A stretch of DNA of 64,000 nt, from NCBI RefSeq assembly GCF_001418655.1, contig NZ_LIQZ01000117.1, positions 1 through 64,000 of the forward strand, given 5' to 3'. Origin of the DNA: Streptomyces phaeochromogenes. Lineage in GTDB: Bacteria; Actinomycetota; Actinomycetes; Streptomycetales; Streptomycetaceae. Both the position numbers and the translations under genes were made by a program. Shown here piece after piece: positions 52,963-62,585 of this stretch (positions are counted from its first letter, which is position 1; the number at the start of each line of letters is the position of its first letter). The notes beneath the pieces were generated by a model. The model was not told the origin of the DNA, did no database searches, and saw only the letters and a list, made by a program, of their open reading frames with translations.

Positions 52963-53113
52963 CGATGGACGCGAGTCTCGCTCTCCCGTTACCACCCCGT
53001 CAAGGCTTCCGTTGTCGAAAACGCGATCGTTATTCATTGCCGCGAAACATCGATCTTGGGAAGGCCGCGCACCGCGTGCGAGCTGGCACGTTCCGTGGTC
53101 GCGAGGGCATGAA

Positions 53114-53146
53114 AAAGGGCCGGTACGTCGTCGACGTACCGGCCTT
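53114..53146 (-). terminator. Terminator of gylR
   Basis: Stem ggccggtacgt / acgtaccggcc flanked by aa and tt, downstream of gylR on the minus strand. Confidence 0.7.
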
Positions 53147-53194
53147 GTTTCCGTGCGAGGTCCCCGCGAACCTCAGCCCGCGTCCCCGTGAACC

Positions 53195-53959
53195 TCAGAA
53201 CCGCCCGGCGCCCAGGTCGCGGGAGACCGCGCGGGCGCAGTCGCGGACCGCCGCGATCAGCTCGGGGCGCAGCTCGCCGTCCTTGCAGACGCGCTCCACC
53301 GCCCCCGTGACACCCACCGCGCCGACCGGCATCCGCCGCTGGTTGTGGATCGGCGCGGCCACCGAGGCCACGCCCGTCCAGGTCTCCTCGACATCGGCCG
53401 CGTACCCCCGCGCGCGCGTCAGGTCGAGGACGGTCTCGAACGCGTCCGCCGCGCTTATCGTGCGGACCGTGAACTCCTTGCGCTCGGCCTCCAGGACCTC
53501 ACTGTGTGCCACCGGGTCGTAGGCCGACAGGACCTTGCCAAGCGCCGTGGAGTGCAGCGGCTGCATGGCGCCGACCTCCAGCACCTGCCGGCTGTCGTCG
53601 GGCCGGAAGACGTGGTGCACGATCAGTACGCCCTGCTGGTGAAGGACGCCCAGGTAGACGCTCTCGCCGCTCGACCGGGCCAGGTCGTCGGTCCACACCA
53701 GGGCGCGCGCCCGCAGCTCGTGGACGTCGAGATACGTGGTGCCCAGGCGCAGCAGTTCGGCGCCCAGCTGGTAGCGCCCGGACGCCGCGTCCTGCTCGAC
53801 GAAGCCCTCCTGCTGCAGCGTGCGCAGAATGCCGTGGGCCGTACCCTTGGCCAGGCCGAGCGACGAGGCGATGTCCGACAGACCGAGCCGTCGCTCGCCG
53901 CCCGCGAGCAGCCGCAGCATCGCGGCCGCCCGTTCGAGCGACTGGATGTTCCGTGCCAT
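53195..53959 (-). CDS. gylR: IclR-family glycerol operon regulator GylR
   Basis: A 254-residue regulator. The N-terminal winged helix (MARNIQSLERAAAMLRLLAG, LGLSDIASSLGLAKGTAHGILRTL) is followed by the IclR effector domain with SGESVYLGV, MQPLHSTALGKVLSAYDP and the VASVAAPIHN segment. In S. coelicolor GylR represses the adjacent glpFKD genes and responds to glycerol or its phosphate. The length equals the known GylR as I recall it. I chose ATG 53959; the open frame continues for 48 unconserved residues. Confidence 0.94.
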   Translation of the reverse strand: MARNIQSLERAAAMLRLLAGGERRLGLSDIASSLGLAKGTAHGILRTLQQEGFVEQDAASGRYQLGAELLRLGTTYLDVHELRARALVWTDDLARSSGESVYLGVLHQQGVLIVHHVFRPDDSRQVLEVGAMQPLHSTALGKVLSAYDPVAHSEVLEAERKEFTVRTISAADAFETVLDLTRARGYAADVEETWTGVASVAAPIHNQRRMPVGAVGVTGAVERVCKDGELRPELIAAVRDCARAVSRDLGAGRF

Positions 53960-54012
53960 CGCCGTCCTGCCCTCCGTCCCCTTGGACCGTCGGTCGGCGC
54001 TTCGCTGCCACC

Positions 54013-54040
54013 GTTCGGCAATGTCGAACACTACCGGTCG
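54013..54040 (-). promoter_or_regulatory. Putative GylR operator before gylR
   Basis: Contains the inverted repeat gttcg-gcaatgt-cgaac followed by actaccggtcg, 54 bases upstream of the gylR start. It closely matches the glpF-side site, which supports autoregulation. Confidence 0.6.
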
Positions 54041-54289
54041 TCGTCGACGTCCCGCTAATGGGTGTGCGGGATGAGTTGCAGTGATGTGTTGCGGCCGCAA
54101 CACCCCCGGTGCCGCCGGGCCGCATCCCCACCACAGATCACGCGATCCCCACCGCAGGTCGCGTGAGTGTCGCCCGTCCGCCCCGTGGACTCCCCTGACC
54201 CGGCGGGCCGTCGCGGGCTACCCTTGCGGCGTGCGCCTTCCATGAGAAGCGCAAAGCCGACAGCCGTCGCACTTCAGGGAGCATCTTCC

Positions 54290-57200
54290 ATGGCCTCGTC
54301 GCCAAACCCGTCCCTCTCGTCCTCCTCCGCCTACAGCAGGACCCGAACCGATGCCCTCCGCGAGGCACTCGCCACCCGCGTGGTGGTGGCCGACGGTGCG
54401 ATGGGCACGATGCTGCAGGCACAGGACCCGACGATGGAGGACTTCGAGAATCTCGAAGGCTGCAACGAGATCCTGAACCTCACGCGGCCGGACATCGTCC
54501 GCTCCGTCCACGAGGAATACTTCGCCGTGGGCGTCGACTGCGTCGAGACCAACACCTTCGGCGCCAACCACGCGGCCCTCGCCGAGTACGACATCGCCGA
54601 GCGCGTCTTCGAGCTCTCCGAGTCGGGTGCCCGCATCGCCCGCGAGGTCGCCGACGAGTTCACCGCCTCGACCGGTCAGCAGCGCTGGGTGCTCGGCTCC
54701 ATGGGCCCCGGCACCAAGCTGCCGACCCTCGGCCACGCCCCGTACACCCTGCTGCGCGACGCCTACCAGCGGAACGCGGAGGGCATGATCGCCGGCGGCG
54801 CCGACGCGCTGCTCGTGGAGACCACCCAGGACCTGCTGCAGACCAAGGCGTCGGTCATCGGTGCCCGCAAGGCCCTGGACGCCCTCGGCGTCGACCTGCC
54901 GCTGATCGTCTCGGTGACCGTCGAGACCACCGGCACCATGCTGCTCGGCTCGGAGATCGGCGCCGCGCTCACCGCGCTGGAGCCGCTCGGCATCGACATG
55001 ATCGGCCTGAACTGCGCCACCGGGCCCGCCGAGATGAGCGAGCACCTGCGCTATCTGGCCCGCCACTCCCGCATCCCGCTGTCCTGCATGCCGAACGCGG
55101 GCCTCCCCGTCCTCGGCAAGAACGGCGCCCACTACCCGCTGACGGCCCCCGAGCTGGCCGACGCCCAGGAGACCTTCGTACGCGAGTACGGCCTCTCCCT
55201 GATCGGCGGCTGCTGCGGCACGACCCCGGAGCACCTGCGCCAGGTCGTCGAGCGGGTACGCGACCTGACGCCGGCCGTGCGCGACCCGCGCCCCGAGCCC
55301 GGCGCCGCCTCGCTCTACCAGACCGTGCCGTTCCGCCAGGACACCGCGTACATGGCGATCGGCGAGCGGACGAACGCCAACGGCTCGAAGAAGTTCCGCG
55401 AGGCCATGCTGGACGGCCGCTGGGACGACTGCGTGGAGATGGCCCGCGACCAGATCCGCGAGGGCGCGCACATGCTGGACCTGTGCGTCGACTACGTGGG
55501 CCGCGACGGCGTCGCCGACATGGAGGAGCTGGCCGGCCGCTTCGCCACCGCCTCCACCCTGCCGATCGTGCTCGACTCCACCGAGGTCCCCGTCATCCGG
55601 GCCGGCCTGGAGAAGCTCGGCGGCCGTGCGGTCATCAACTCCGTCAACTACGAGGACGGCGACGGCCCGGAGTCCCGCTTCGCGAAGGTCACCACGCTCG
55701 CCCAGGAGCACGGCGCCGCGCTGATCGCGCTGACCATCGACGAGGAGGGCCAGGCCCGCACCGTCGAGCACAAGGTCGCCATCGCCGAGCGGCTGATCGA
55801 GGACCTCACGGAGAACTGGGGCATCCACGAGTCGGACATCCTCATCGACACCCTGACCTTCACGATCTGCACGGGCCAGGAGGAGTCCCGGGGCGACGGT
55901 ATCGCCACGATCGGGGCGATCCGCGAACTGAAGCGGCGTCACCCGGACGTGCAGACCACCCTCGGTCTGTCGAACATCTCCTTCGGCCTCAACCCGGCAG
56001 CCCGTGTCCTGCTCAACTCCGTCTTCCTCGACGAGTGCGTCAAGGCGGGCCTCGACTCGGCGATCGTCCACGCGTCGAAGATCCTGCCGATCGCCCGCTT
56101 CGACGACGAGCAGGTCAACACGGCCCTCGACCTGATCTACGACCGGCGCGCGGAGGGCTACGACCCGCTGCAGAAGCTGATGGCACTGTTCGAGGGCGCC
56201 ACCACCAAGTCCCTGAAGGCCGGCCGGGCCGAGGAACTGGCCGCGCTGCCCCTGGACGAGCGGCTCAAGCGGCGCATCATCGACGGCGAGAAGAACGGCC
56301 TGGAGGCCGACCTCGACGAGGCACTCCAGACCCGCCCGGCCCTCGACATCGTCAACGAGACACTCCTGGACGGCATGAAGGTCGTCGGCGAGCTGTTCGG
56401 TTCCGGCCAGATGCAGTTGCCGTTCGTGCTCCAGTCGGCCGAGGTCATGAAGACCGCCGTGGCCCATCTCGAACCGCACATGGAGAAGACCGACGACGAG
56501 GGCAAGGGCACCATCGTGCTGGCCACCGTCCGCGGCGACGTCCACGACATCGGCAAGAACCTCGTCGACATCATCCTGTCCAACAACGGCTACACCGTCG
56601 TCAACCTCGGCATCAAGCAGCCCGTCTCCGCGATCCTGGAGGCCGCCGAGGAGCACCGCGCCGACGTCATCGGCATGTCGGGCCTGCTGGTCAAGTCCAC
56701 GGTGATCATGAAGGAGAACCTGGAGGAGCTCAACCAGCGCAAGCTGGCCGCCGACTACCCGGTCATCCTCGGCGGCGCGGCCCTCACCAGGGCGTACGTG
56801 GAGCAGGACCTGCACGAGATCTACGAGGGCGAAGTCCGCTACGCCCGCGACGCGTTCGAGGGCCTGCGCCTGATGGACGCGCTGATCGCGGTCAAGCGAG
56901 GCGTGCCCGGCGCGAGCCTGCCCGAGCTGAAGCAGCGCCGGGTCAGGGCCACCGCCCAGACGGTCGTCGAGGAGCGCCCCGAGGAGGGCTCGGTCCGCTC
57001 CGACGTGTCCATCGACAACCCGATCCCCGAGCCGCCGTTCTGGGGCACCCGTGTCATCAAGGGCATCCAGCTCAAGGAGTACGCCTCCTGGCTCGACGAG
57101 GGCGCGCTGTTCAAGGGCCAGTGGGGCCTCAAGCAGGCGCGTACGGGCGACGGGCCGACGTACGAGGAGCTGGTGGAGACCGAGGGCCGGCCGCGGCTGC

Positions 57201-57817
57201 GCGGGCTCCTGGACCAGCTGCAGACCGGGAACCTGCTGGAGGCGGCCGTCGTCTACGGCTACTTCCCGTGCGTGTCCAAGGACGACGACCTGATCCTCCT
57301 GGACGAGCAGGGCAACGAGCGCACCCGCTTCACCTTCCCGCGCCAGCGCCGCGGACGCCGGCTGTGCCTCGCCGACTTCTTCCGGCCGGAGGAGTCCGGC
57401 GAGACGGACGTCGTCGGGCTCCAGGTGGTCACCGTCGGCTCCCGGATCGGCGAGGAGACGGCCAAGCTCTTCGAGGCGAACTCCTACCGCGACTACCTCG
57501 AACTGCACGGCCTGTCCGTGCAGTTGGCCGAGGCACTCGCCGAGTACTGGCACGCGCGCGTGCGTTCCGAACTCGGCTTCGCGGGGGAGGACCCGGCCGC
57601 CGTCGAGGACATGTTCGCGCTCAAGTACCGCGGCGCCCGCTTCTCCCTCGGCTACGGCGCCTGCCCGGACCTGGAGGACCGCGCCAAGATCGCCCGGCTC
57701 CTGGAGCCCGAGCGGATCGGCGTCCACCTCTCCGAGGAGTTCCAGCTCCACCCGGAACAGTCCACGGACGCGATCGTGATCCACCACCCGGAGGCGAAGT
57801 ACTTCAACGCCAGGTAA
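54290..57817 (+). CDS. metH: Cobalamin-dependent methionine synthase
   Basis: A 1175-residue four-module enzyme. Homocysteine domain: VADGAMGTMLQ, with zinc cysteines in GLNCATGPAEM and GGCCGTTPEHL. Folate domain: AIGERTNANGSKKF and the TTLGLSNISFGL segment. Cobalamin domain: helical cap, then VRGDVHDIGKNLVDIIL with the lower-ligand His of DxHxxG. AdoMet activation domain with GYGACPDLEDR near the end. It methylates homocysteine, completing methionine regeneration. ATG 54290 has AGGGAG upstream. No cobalamin riboswitch was recognised in the short leader. Confidence 0.97.
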   Translation: MASSPNPSLSSSSAYSRTRTDALREALATRVVVADGAMGTMLQAQDPTMEDFENLEGCNEILNLTRPDIVRSVHEEYFAVGVDCVETNTFGANHAALAEYDIAERVFELSESGARIAREVADEFTASTGQQRWVLGSMGPGTKLPTLGHAPYTLLRDAYQRNAEGMIAGGADALLVETTQDLLQTKASVIGARKALDALGVDLPLIVSVTVETTGTMLLGSEIGAALTALEPLGIDMIGLNCATGPAEMSEHLRYLARHSRIPLSCMPNAGLPVLGKNGAHYPLTAPELADAQETFVREYGLSLIGGCCGTTPEHLRQVVERVRDLTPAVRDPRPEPGAASLYQTVPFRQDTAYMAIGERTNANGSKKFREAMLDGRWDDCVEMARDQIREGAHMLDLCVDYVGRDGVADMEELAGRFATASTLPIVLDSTEVPVIRAGLEKLGGRAVINSVNYEDGDGPESRFAKVTTLAQEHGAALIALTIDEEGQARTVEHKVAIAERLIEDLTENWGIHESDILIDTLTFTICTGQEESRGDGIATIGAIRELKRRHPDVQTTLGLSNISFGLNPAARVLLNSVFLDECVKAGLDSAIVHASKILPIARFDDEQVNTALDLIYDRRAEGYDPLQKLMALFEGATTKSLKAGRAEELAALPLDERLKRRIIDGEKNGLEADLDEALQTRPALDIVNETLLDGMKVVGELFGSGQMQLPFVLQSAEVMKTAVAHLEPHMEKTDDEGKGTIVLATVRGDVHDIGKNLVDIILSNNGYTVVNLGIKQPVSAILEAAEEHRADVIGMSGLLVKSTVIMKENLEELNQRKLAADYPVILGGAALTRAYVEQDLHEIYEGEVRYARDAFEGLRLMDALIAVKRGVPGASLPELKQRRVRATAQTVVEERPEEGSVRSDVSIDNPIPEPPFWGTRVIKGIQLKEYASWLDEGALFKGQWGLKQARTGDGPTYEELVETEGRPRLRGLLDQLQTGNLLEAAVVYGYFPCVSKDDDLILLDEQGNERTRFTFPRQRRGRRLCLADFFRPEESGETDVVGLQVVTVGSRIGEETAKLFEANSYRDYLELHGLSVQLAEALAEYWHARVRSELGFAGEDPAAVEDMFALKYRGARFSLGYGACPDLEDRAKIARLLEPERIGVHLSEEFQLHPEQSTDAIVIHHPEAKYFNAR

Positions 57818-57871
57818 GCGCGGGTTCCCCACGCCTAGGGTCGGGCGCCGCCATCAAGGGGGCGCCCTACT

Positions 57872-57893
57872 AGGGGCGCGGGGAACTGCGCGG
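57872..57893 (+). repeat. Dispersed intergenic repeat, copy 2
   Basis: Identical 22-mer to the inverse of 41130-41151, preceded by the inverted repeat gggcgcc / ggcgccc (57843-57867), which may serve as the metH terminator. Confidence 0.7.
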
Positions 57894-57992
57894 GCAACGA
57901 CGGCGGGCCCGCACCTAGAAAAGACCCCCAGCCCCCCGCAGGGGATACCGCACACACCCACGCCAGGAGGCACTTCCTCCGACGGCGACGTA

Positions 57993-58039
57993 CACTGGTC
58001 GGTCCAGTGCAGGCCGGTTCCCCGGGAGGGAACCGGCCT
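57993..58039 (+). promoter_or_regulatory. Promoter-proximal double hairpin before HAD gene
   Basis: A TACACT -10-like element at 57991-57996 is followed by two stems: actgg..ccagt, and aggccggttccc / gggaaccggcct (58011-58039). The second ends 15 bases before the ribosome-binding site ggaggt. It could be an attenuator or a stabilising 5' structure. Confidence 0.45.
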
Positions 58040-58065
58040 TCTCGTCCCTACACGGAGGTGCGCCT

Positions 58066-58767
58066 ATGACCAGTACGGTCCCCGCACTAGGTACCCAAAC
58101 GGCCGAGGGCTCCGCCCTCCAGGCCGTGCTCCTGGACATGGACGGCACCCTGGTGGACACCGAGGGCTTCTGGTGGGACGCCGAGGTGGAGGTGTTCGCC
58201 CGCCTCGGCCACACCCTCGACGACTCCTGGCGCCACGTGGTGGTCGGCGGCCCCATGACCCGCAGCGCGGGCTTCCTCATCGAGGCCACCGGAGCGGACG
58301 TCACCCTCGCCGAGCTCACGGTGCTGCTGAACGACGGCTTCGAGGACCGTATCGGCCGCGCCCTGCCGCTGATGCCGGGCGCCGCGAGGCTCCTCGCCGA
58401 GTTGTCCGCGCACAGGATCCCCACGGCCCTGGTCTCCGCCTCGCACCGGCGCATCATCGACCGCGTCGTGACCTCGCTGGGCCCCCAGAACTTCGCCCTG
58501 ACGATCGCGGGCGACGAGGTCGAGCGGACCAAGCCGTTCCCCGACCCGTATCTGCTGGCGGCGGCCGGCCTGGGCGCGGATCCGGCCAGATGCGCGGTCA
58601 TCGAGGACACGGCGACGGGCGTCGCCGCGGCCGAGGCGGCGGGCTGCCACGTCGTCGCCGTACCGTCCGTGGCACCCATCTCTCCGGCGTTCCGGCGTAC
58701 CGTTGTTCCGTCCCTCGAACAGGTCGACCTGTCTTTTCTTCGAGGTCTGATGACGGAAAAGCGCTAA
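58066..58767 (+). CDS. HAD-superfamily hydrolase (subfamily IA)
   Basis: A 233-residue phosphatase. Motif I is VLLDMDGTLVDTE with nucleophile Asp, motif II TALVSASH, motif III Lys in VERTKPFPDPYLLAA, motif IV VIEDTATGVAAAEAAG. The helical cap between motifs I and II fits a beta-phosphoglucomutase or sugar-phosphatase type. The physiological substrate is unknown. ATG 58066 follows GGAGGT. It is probably transcribed alone. Confidence 0.9.
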   Translation: MTSTVPALGTQTAEGSALQAVLLDMDGTLVDTEGFWWDAEVEVFARLGHTLDDSWRHVVVGGPMTRSAGFLIEATGADVTLAELTVLLNDGFEDRIGRALPLMPGAARLLAELSAHRIPTALVSASHRRIIDRVVTSLGPQNFALTIAGDEVERTKPFPDPYLLAAAGLGADPARCAVIEDTATGVAAAEAAGCHVVAVPSVAPISPAFRRTVVPSLEQVDLSFLRGLMTEKR

Positions 58768-59197
58768 TCCTTCACCCAGGGTGAATGATTGAATGCCGGA
58801 AAAACTACGTGGTCACGGCACCGGAGTAATTCGATCCTCTTCCACGTGTCCCGGGTGGCCGAATTCGAGTGCTTCCTCACATAGTTGAGGATGTGACGTT
58901 CGACACGCCATGGGCCGTCGACAAGCTGCCCCGGCTGTGTCTTGGAAGCCCTTTCGGCGCGGTTCGACGCGTCCTTGTGTCCCGATTCATGGAACGCTGC
59001 ACCAATCCTTCCGCTGTCGGGTTTTCGGTGCGTCCACACCCGGTTTCGCAGCGTGATGGGAGCTCAACTCCGGTACCTGCGAACGGTCCTGCTGGTGCGG
59101 ACTAATCTCATCGAGACATCGCCGTAACCCCCGTGACCCCACCGCCGCAACCCGGCCTGCCGGGTTAGCGGGACGACAGCTCTGGAGAACTTCGAGC
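58768..59197. other. Lower-GC intergenic region upstream of binding-protein pair
   Basis: 430 bases that are clearly less GC-rich than their surroundings up to about 59000. A 91-codon minus-strand frame (58764-59039) with WRVERHILNYVRKHSNS and DTWKRIELLRCRDHVV could be a real or decayed small gene, unrecognised. A short stem aacccggc / gccgggtt (59149-59166) precedes the binding-protein gene. Confidence 0.4.
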
Positions 59198-60802
59198 ATG
59201 AACCGTAAGACTTTGGTGCTGCCGGCCGTGATCGGTCTGCTCGCCCCGGTCCTCGCCGCGTGCGGCGGTTCCGACAGCGGGGACAACGGCGGCGACGCCA
59301 TCGTCGTCGGCACTACCGACCGGTTCACCGCCTCGAAGGAGGACCCGGCGCCGCTCGACCCGGCCTCCGCGTACGACGTGGGCACCTGGAACATCCTTCG
59401 CCAGACCGTCCAGACGCTGATGGTCATGCCCAACGGCGGCGGCGACCCGGCTCCGGAGGCGGCCGAGGAGTGCGGCTTCACCGACTCGGGCAACGAGCGG
59501 TACGCCTGCACCCTGCGCAAGGACCTCAAGTTCTCCAACGGCGACGCGATCACCGCCGAGGACGTGAAGTTCTCCATCGACCGTGCGATGCAGATCAAGG
59601 CGGACAGCGGTGTCTTCGCCCTGCTGTCCACCGTCGACACCGTGGAGACCAAGGGCGACCGCGAGGTGATCTTCCACCTCAACAGCGCGGACGCCACCTT
59701 CCCGTTCAAGCTCTCCACGCCGGTCGCGGGCATCGTCAACCCCGACGACTACGAGAAGAACAAGCTGCGGGACGGCTTCGACGTCAGCGGCTCCGGTGCG
59801 TACACGCTCAAGGCCGAGGTCAAGGACGACGTGATCGTCAAGGCCGTCTTCACCAAGAACCCCAACTACCAGGGGACTTCGGAGCTGAAGAACGACAAGG
59901 TCGAGCTGCGCTCCTTCGAGAGCGCCGACTCCATGGGCACCGCGCTCGACAAGGGCGACATCGACATGATGACCCGCACCATGTCGCCCGCGCAGATCAA
60001 GAAGCTCCAGAACGCCAAGGGCACCGACGTCGACCTGATCGAGCAGCCCGGCCTGGAGATCCGCTACCTCGGCTTCAACACCAACGACCCGTCGGTGAAG
60101 ACGAAGGCGGTCCGGCAGGCGATGGCCCAGGTCATCAACCGCGGCGAGCTCACCTCGCAGGTGTACGGCTCCGGTGCCGATCCGCTGTACTCCATGGTCC
60201 CGGCCACCGTCACCGGTCACGCCAACGCGTTCTTCAACAAGTACGGCGACCCGAGCATCCCCAAGGCCAAGGACCTGCTGGCCGCGGAGAACATCAGCAC
60301 GCCGGTGAAGCTGACGCTGCACTACACGGACGACCACTACGGACCGGCCACCAAGGACGAGTTCGAGCTGCTGCAGAAGCAGCTGAACGACAGCGGCCTG
60401 TTCAAGGTGAGCATCAAGGGCGAGAACTGGTCGACGTTCCGCCCGAACGAGCAGAAGGGCGACTACGAGGTCTACGGCATGGGCTGGTTCCCGGACTTCC
60501 CCGACGCCGACAACTACCTCGCGCCGTTCCTCGACAAGGACAACACGATCGGCTCGCCGTACGCGAACCCGGAGATCCGCTCCAAGCTGATCCCCGAGTC
60601 CCGCCGCGAGGCCGACCGGCTCACCGCCTCGAAGAGCATCGAGGAGATCCAGAGCATCGTCGCCGACGACGTCCCGGTTCTGCCGCTGTGGCAGGGCAAG
60701 CAGTACATCGCCACCCGGGACGACATCACCGGCGCCGAGTACGCGCTCAACTCCTCGGCGACGCTTCAGCTGTGGGAGCTCGGCCGCGGAGTCGGTGGCT
60801 GA
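59198..60802 (+). CDS. ABC transporter substrate-binding lipoprotein, peptide type (SBP_5), copy 1
   Basis: A 534-residue extracellular solute-binding protein family 5 lipoprotein. Lipobox LAPVLAAC (Cys22). The family segments are DPASAYDVGTWNILRQTVQTL, CTLRKDLKFSNGDAITAEDVKFS, YLGFNTNDPSVKTKAVRQAMA and GWFPDFPDADNYLAPF. Ligands of this family are oligopeptides, nickel or small cations; the cargo is unknown. Unusually no permease or ATPase follows. It is paired with a second paralogue. ATG 59198 has GGAG upstream. Confidence 0.9.
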   Translation: MNRKTLVLPAVIGLLAPVLAACGGSDSGDNGGDAIVVGTTDRFTASKEDPAPLDPASAYDVGTWNILRQTVQTLMVMPNGGGDPAPEAAEECGFTDSGNERYACTLRKDLKFSNGDAITAEDVKFSIDRAMQIKADSGVFALLSTVDTVETKGDREVIFHLNSADATFPFKLSTPVAGIVNPDDYEKNKLRDGFDVSGSGAYTLKAEVKDDVIVKAVFTKNPNYQGTSELKNDKVELRSFESADSMGTALDKGDIDMMTRTMSPAQIKKLQNAKGTDVDLIEQPGLEIRYLGFNTNDPSVKTKAVRQAMAQVINRGELTSQVYGSGADPLYSMVPATVTGHANAFFNKYGDPSIPKAKDLLAAENISTPVKLTLHYTDDHYGPATKDEFELLQKQLNDSGLFKVSIKGENWSTFRPNEQKGDYEVYGMGWFPDFPDADNYLAPFLDKDNTIGSPYANPEIRSKLIPESRREADRLTASKSIEEIQSIVADDVPVLPLWQGKQYIATRDDITGAEYALNSSATLQLWELGRGVGG

Positions 60803-60897
60803 GCCGAGGCGACGACGCCCGACCGGACCGGGCGGCTGAGCCGGAAGCGACGGCGACCGACCGGACCCGAGACAGATCAACGACAAGGCACAAGCTC

Positions 60898-62481
60898 GTG
60901 AACATGCGCACCAAGTGGCCGGTCCTGCCCGTCGTGGCGGGACTGTCCGCCGGCCTGCTGACGGGATGCGGCTCGGAGTCGGGGGGCTCCGGGGGCAGTG
61001 GCTCCGACGTCGTCATGGGAATGACGGACGACGTCCTGGCCACGGATCCCGCCTCCGGCTACGACCCCGGCTCCTGGCTCCTCTTCAACAACGTCTTCCA
61101 GTCCCTGCTCAGCTTCCCCAAGGGCGGCACCGAGCCGGAGCCGGAGGCCGCCAGGGAGTGCGGGTTCACGGACACGCAGGCCAAGGTCTACCGGTGCACC
61201 CTGCGCGACGGGCTGAAGTTCAGCAACGGTGACGACCTCACCTCGCAGGACGTCAAGTTCTCCTTCGACCGCATGATGAAGATCGACGACGACGCCGGGC
61301 CCGCGATCATGTTCCCCATGCTGAACAAGGTGGAGGCGCCGAACGCCAAGACGGTCGTCTTCCGGCTCAAGGTCTCCGACGCCACCTTCCCGAGCAAGAT
61401 CGCCTCCGGCGCCGGTTCGATCGTCAACCGCCGGGAGTACTCGGCGGACGGGCTGCGCGAGGACGGCCAGGCCGTCGGCTCGGGCCCGTACAAGCTGGAG
61501 TCGTTCAGCAAGGACGAGGCCGTCTTCACGGTCAACGAGAACTACAAGGGCAGCGCCGAGACACAGAACGACGGCGTGACCCTCAAGCTCTTCCACGGCG
61601 ACCAGGCCGGCCTGAAGAAGGCCCTCCTCGAAGGCAGGGTCGACGTCGCCTACCGCGGCCTCGCCGCCGAGGACGTCGCCGAGATCGAGGCGGACACCAC
61701 CGGCAGCCAGGAGATCGACGTCGTCGAGGGCTCCAGCGCCGAGGTGCAGCACATGGTCTTCAACATGGAGGACCCGGTGGCGGGCAAGGCGGGCGTCCGC
61801 AAGGCCATCGCCCATCTGCTCGACCGCGACGCCCTCATCAAAGAGGTCTACGAGAACACGGCGACCCCGCTGTACTCGATCATCCCGGCCGGTATCACGG
61901 GCCACAACACGGCCTTCTTCGACACCTACGGCGCCCGCCCCTCGCGCGCCAAGGCCGAGGCCGCGCTGCTGGAGGACGGCATCACCGACAAGGTGAAGCT
62001 GACCCTCTGGTCGACGCCGACCCGCTACGGGCCGTCCACCGACCAGGAGTTCAGGGCGATCGCCAAGCAGCTCAACGCGAGCGGCCTGTTCGACGCGACC
62101 GTGAAGTCCGTTGCGTACGACAAGTACGAGAAGGACGTCGAGGCGGGCAAGTACGGCGTGTACGTGAAGGGCTGGGTGCCGGACTACCCGGACCCGGACA
62201 ACTTCACGGCCCCGTTCTTCGGCGAGGGCAACGTGCTGGGCAACAACTACACGAACCGCACGGTCACCGGGCAGCTCATCCCCGCAACCGCCGCCGAGAG
62301 CGACCGCGCCTCGACCGAGCCGCAGTACGGCGAGCTCCAGGACATCGTCGCCGACGAGGTCCCGATCATCCCGATCTGGCAGGCCAAGCAGTACGCGGTC
62401 GTCCGCGACAGCGTGTACGGCCTGGAGAACTGCCTCGACGCCTCGACGGTGTTCCGCTTCTGGGAGATCAGCAAGGACTGA
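60898..62481 (+). CDS. ABC transporter substrate-binding lipoprotein, peptide type (SBP_5), copy 2
   Basis: A 527-residue paralogue of the preceding gene. Lipobox LSAGLLTGC, then parallel segments DPASGYDPGSWLLFNNVFQSL, CTLRDGLKFSNGDDLTSQDVKFS and GWVPDYPDPDNFTAPF. The substrate pocket regions differ, so the two probably have different ligands or affinities. The start is GTG 60898 (matching the MN of copy 1) or ATG 60904. It ends at a strong terminator, and any membrane components must be elsewhere. Confidence 0.9.
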   Translation: MNMRTKWPVLPVVAGLSAGLLTGCGSESGGSGGSGSDVVMGMTDDVLATDPASGYDPGSWLLFNNVFQSLLSFPKGGTEPEPEAARECGFTDTQAKVYRCTLRDGLKFSNGDDLTSQDVKFSFDRMMKIDDDAGPAIMFPMLNKVEAPNAKTVVFRLKVSDATFPSKIASGAGSIVNRREYSADGLREDGQAVGSGPYKLESFSKDEAVFTVNENYKGSAETQNDGVTLKLFHGDQAGLKKALLEGRVDVAYRGLAAEDVAEIEADTTGSQEIDVVEGSSAEVQHMVFNMEDPVAGKAGVRKAIAHLLDRDALIKEVYENTATPLYSIIPAGITGHNTAFFDTYGARPSRAKAEAALLEDGITDKVKLTLWSTPTRYGPSTDQEFRAIAKQLNASGLFDATVKSVAYDKYEKDVEAGKYGVYVKGWVPDYPDPDNFTAPFFGEGNVLGNNYTNRTVTGQLIPATAAESDRASTEPQYGELQDIVADEVPIIPIWQAKQYAVVRDSVYGLENCLDASTVFRFWEISKD

Positions 62482-62512
62482 GCCCGCCCGCGCACCACCC
62501 CCGCGCATACGC

Positions 62513-62548
62513 AGAACGGCCGCCCCTTTCGAAGGGGGCGGCCGTTCT
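62513..62548. terminator. Bidirectional terminator after binding-protein pair
   Basis: 14-bp stem agaacggccgcccc / ggggcggccgttct between convergent genes. Confidence 0.8.
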
Positions 62549-62585
62549 CCTGTCAGAGCTGTTCAGAGGTCCGTGGCGGGGGCGC

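Larger units (their letters stand above)
52822..53194. other. Intergenic region between glpF and gylR
   Basis: 373 bases holding the gyl operon promoter, the GylR-like operator at 52935-52962, a further gttgtcgaaaacgcg half-site-like element near 53011, and the gylR terminator at 53114-53146. AT content rises around 53020-53040. Confidence 0.5.

Noticed and set aside
54125..54289. Cobalamin riboswitch before metH
   Set aside because: The leader is short and no B12-box-like sequence was seen.
54218..57832. 1204-codon minus-strand open frame over metH
   Set aside because: Antisense shadow of metH with no recognisable domain.
59260..62481. Apparent 1073-residue fusion containing a binding protein
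   Set aside because: Its first half is an out-of-frame reading of binding protein 1. The real second gene starts at about 60898 with its own lipobox.
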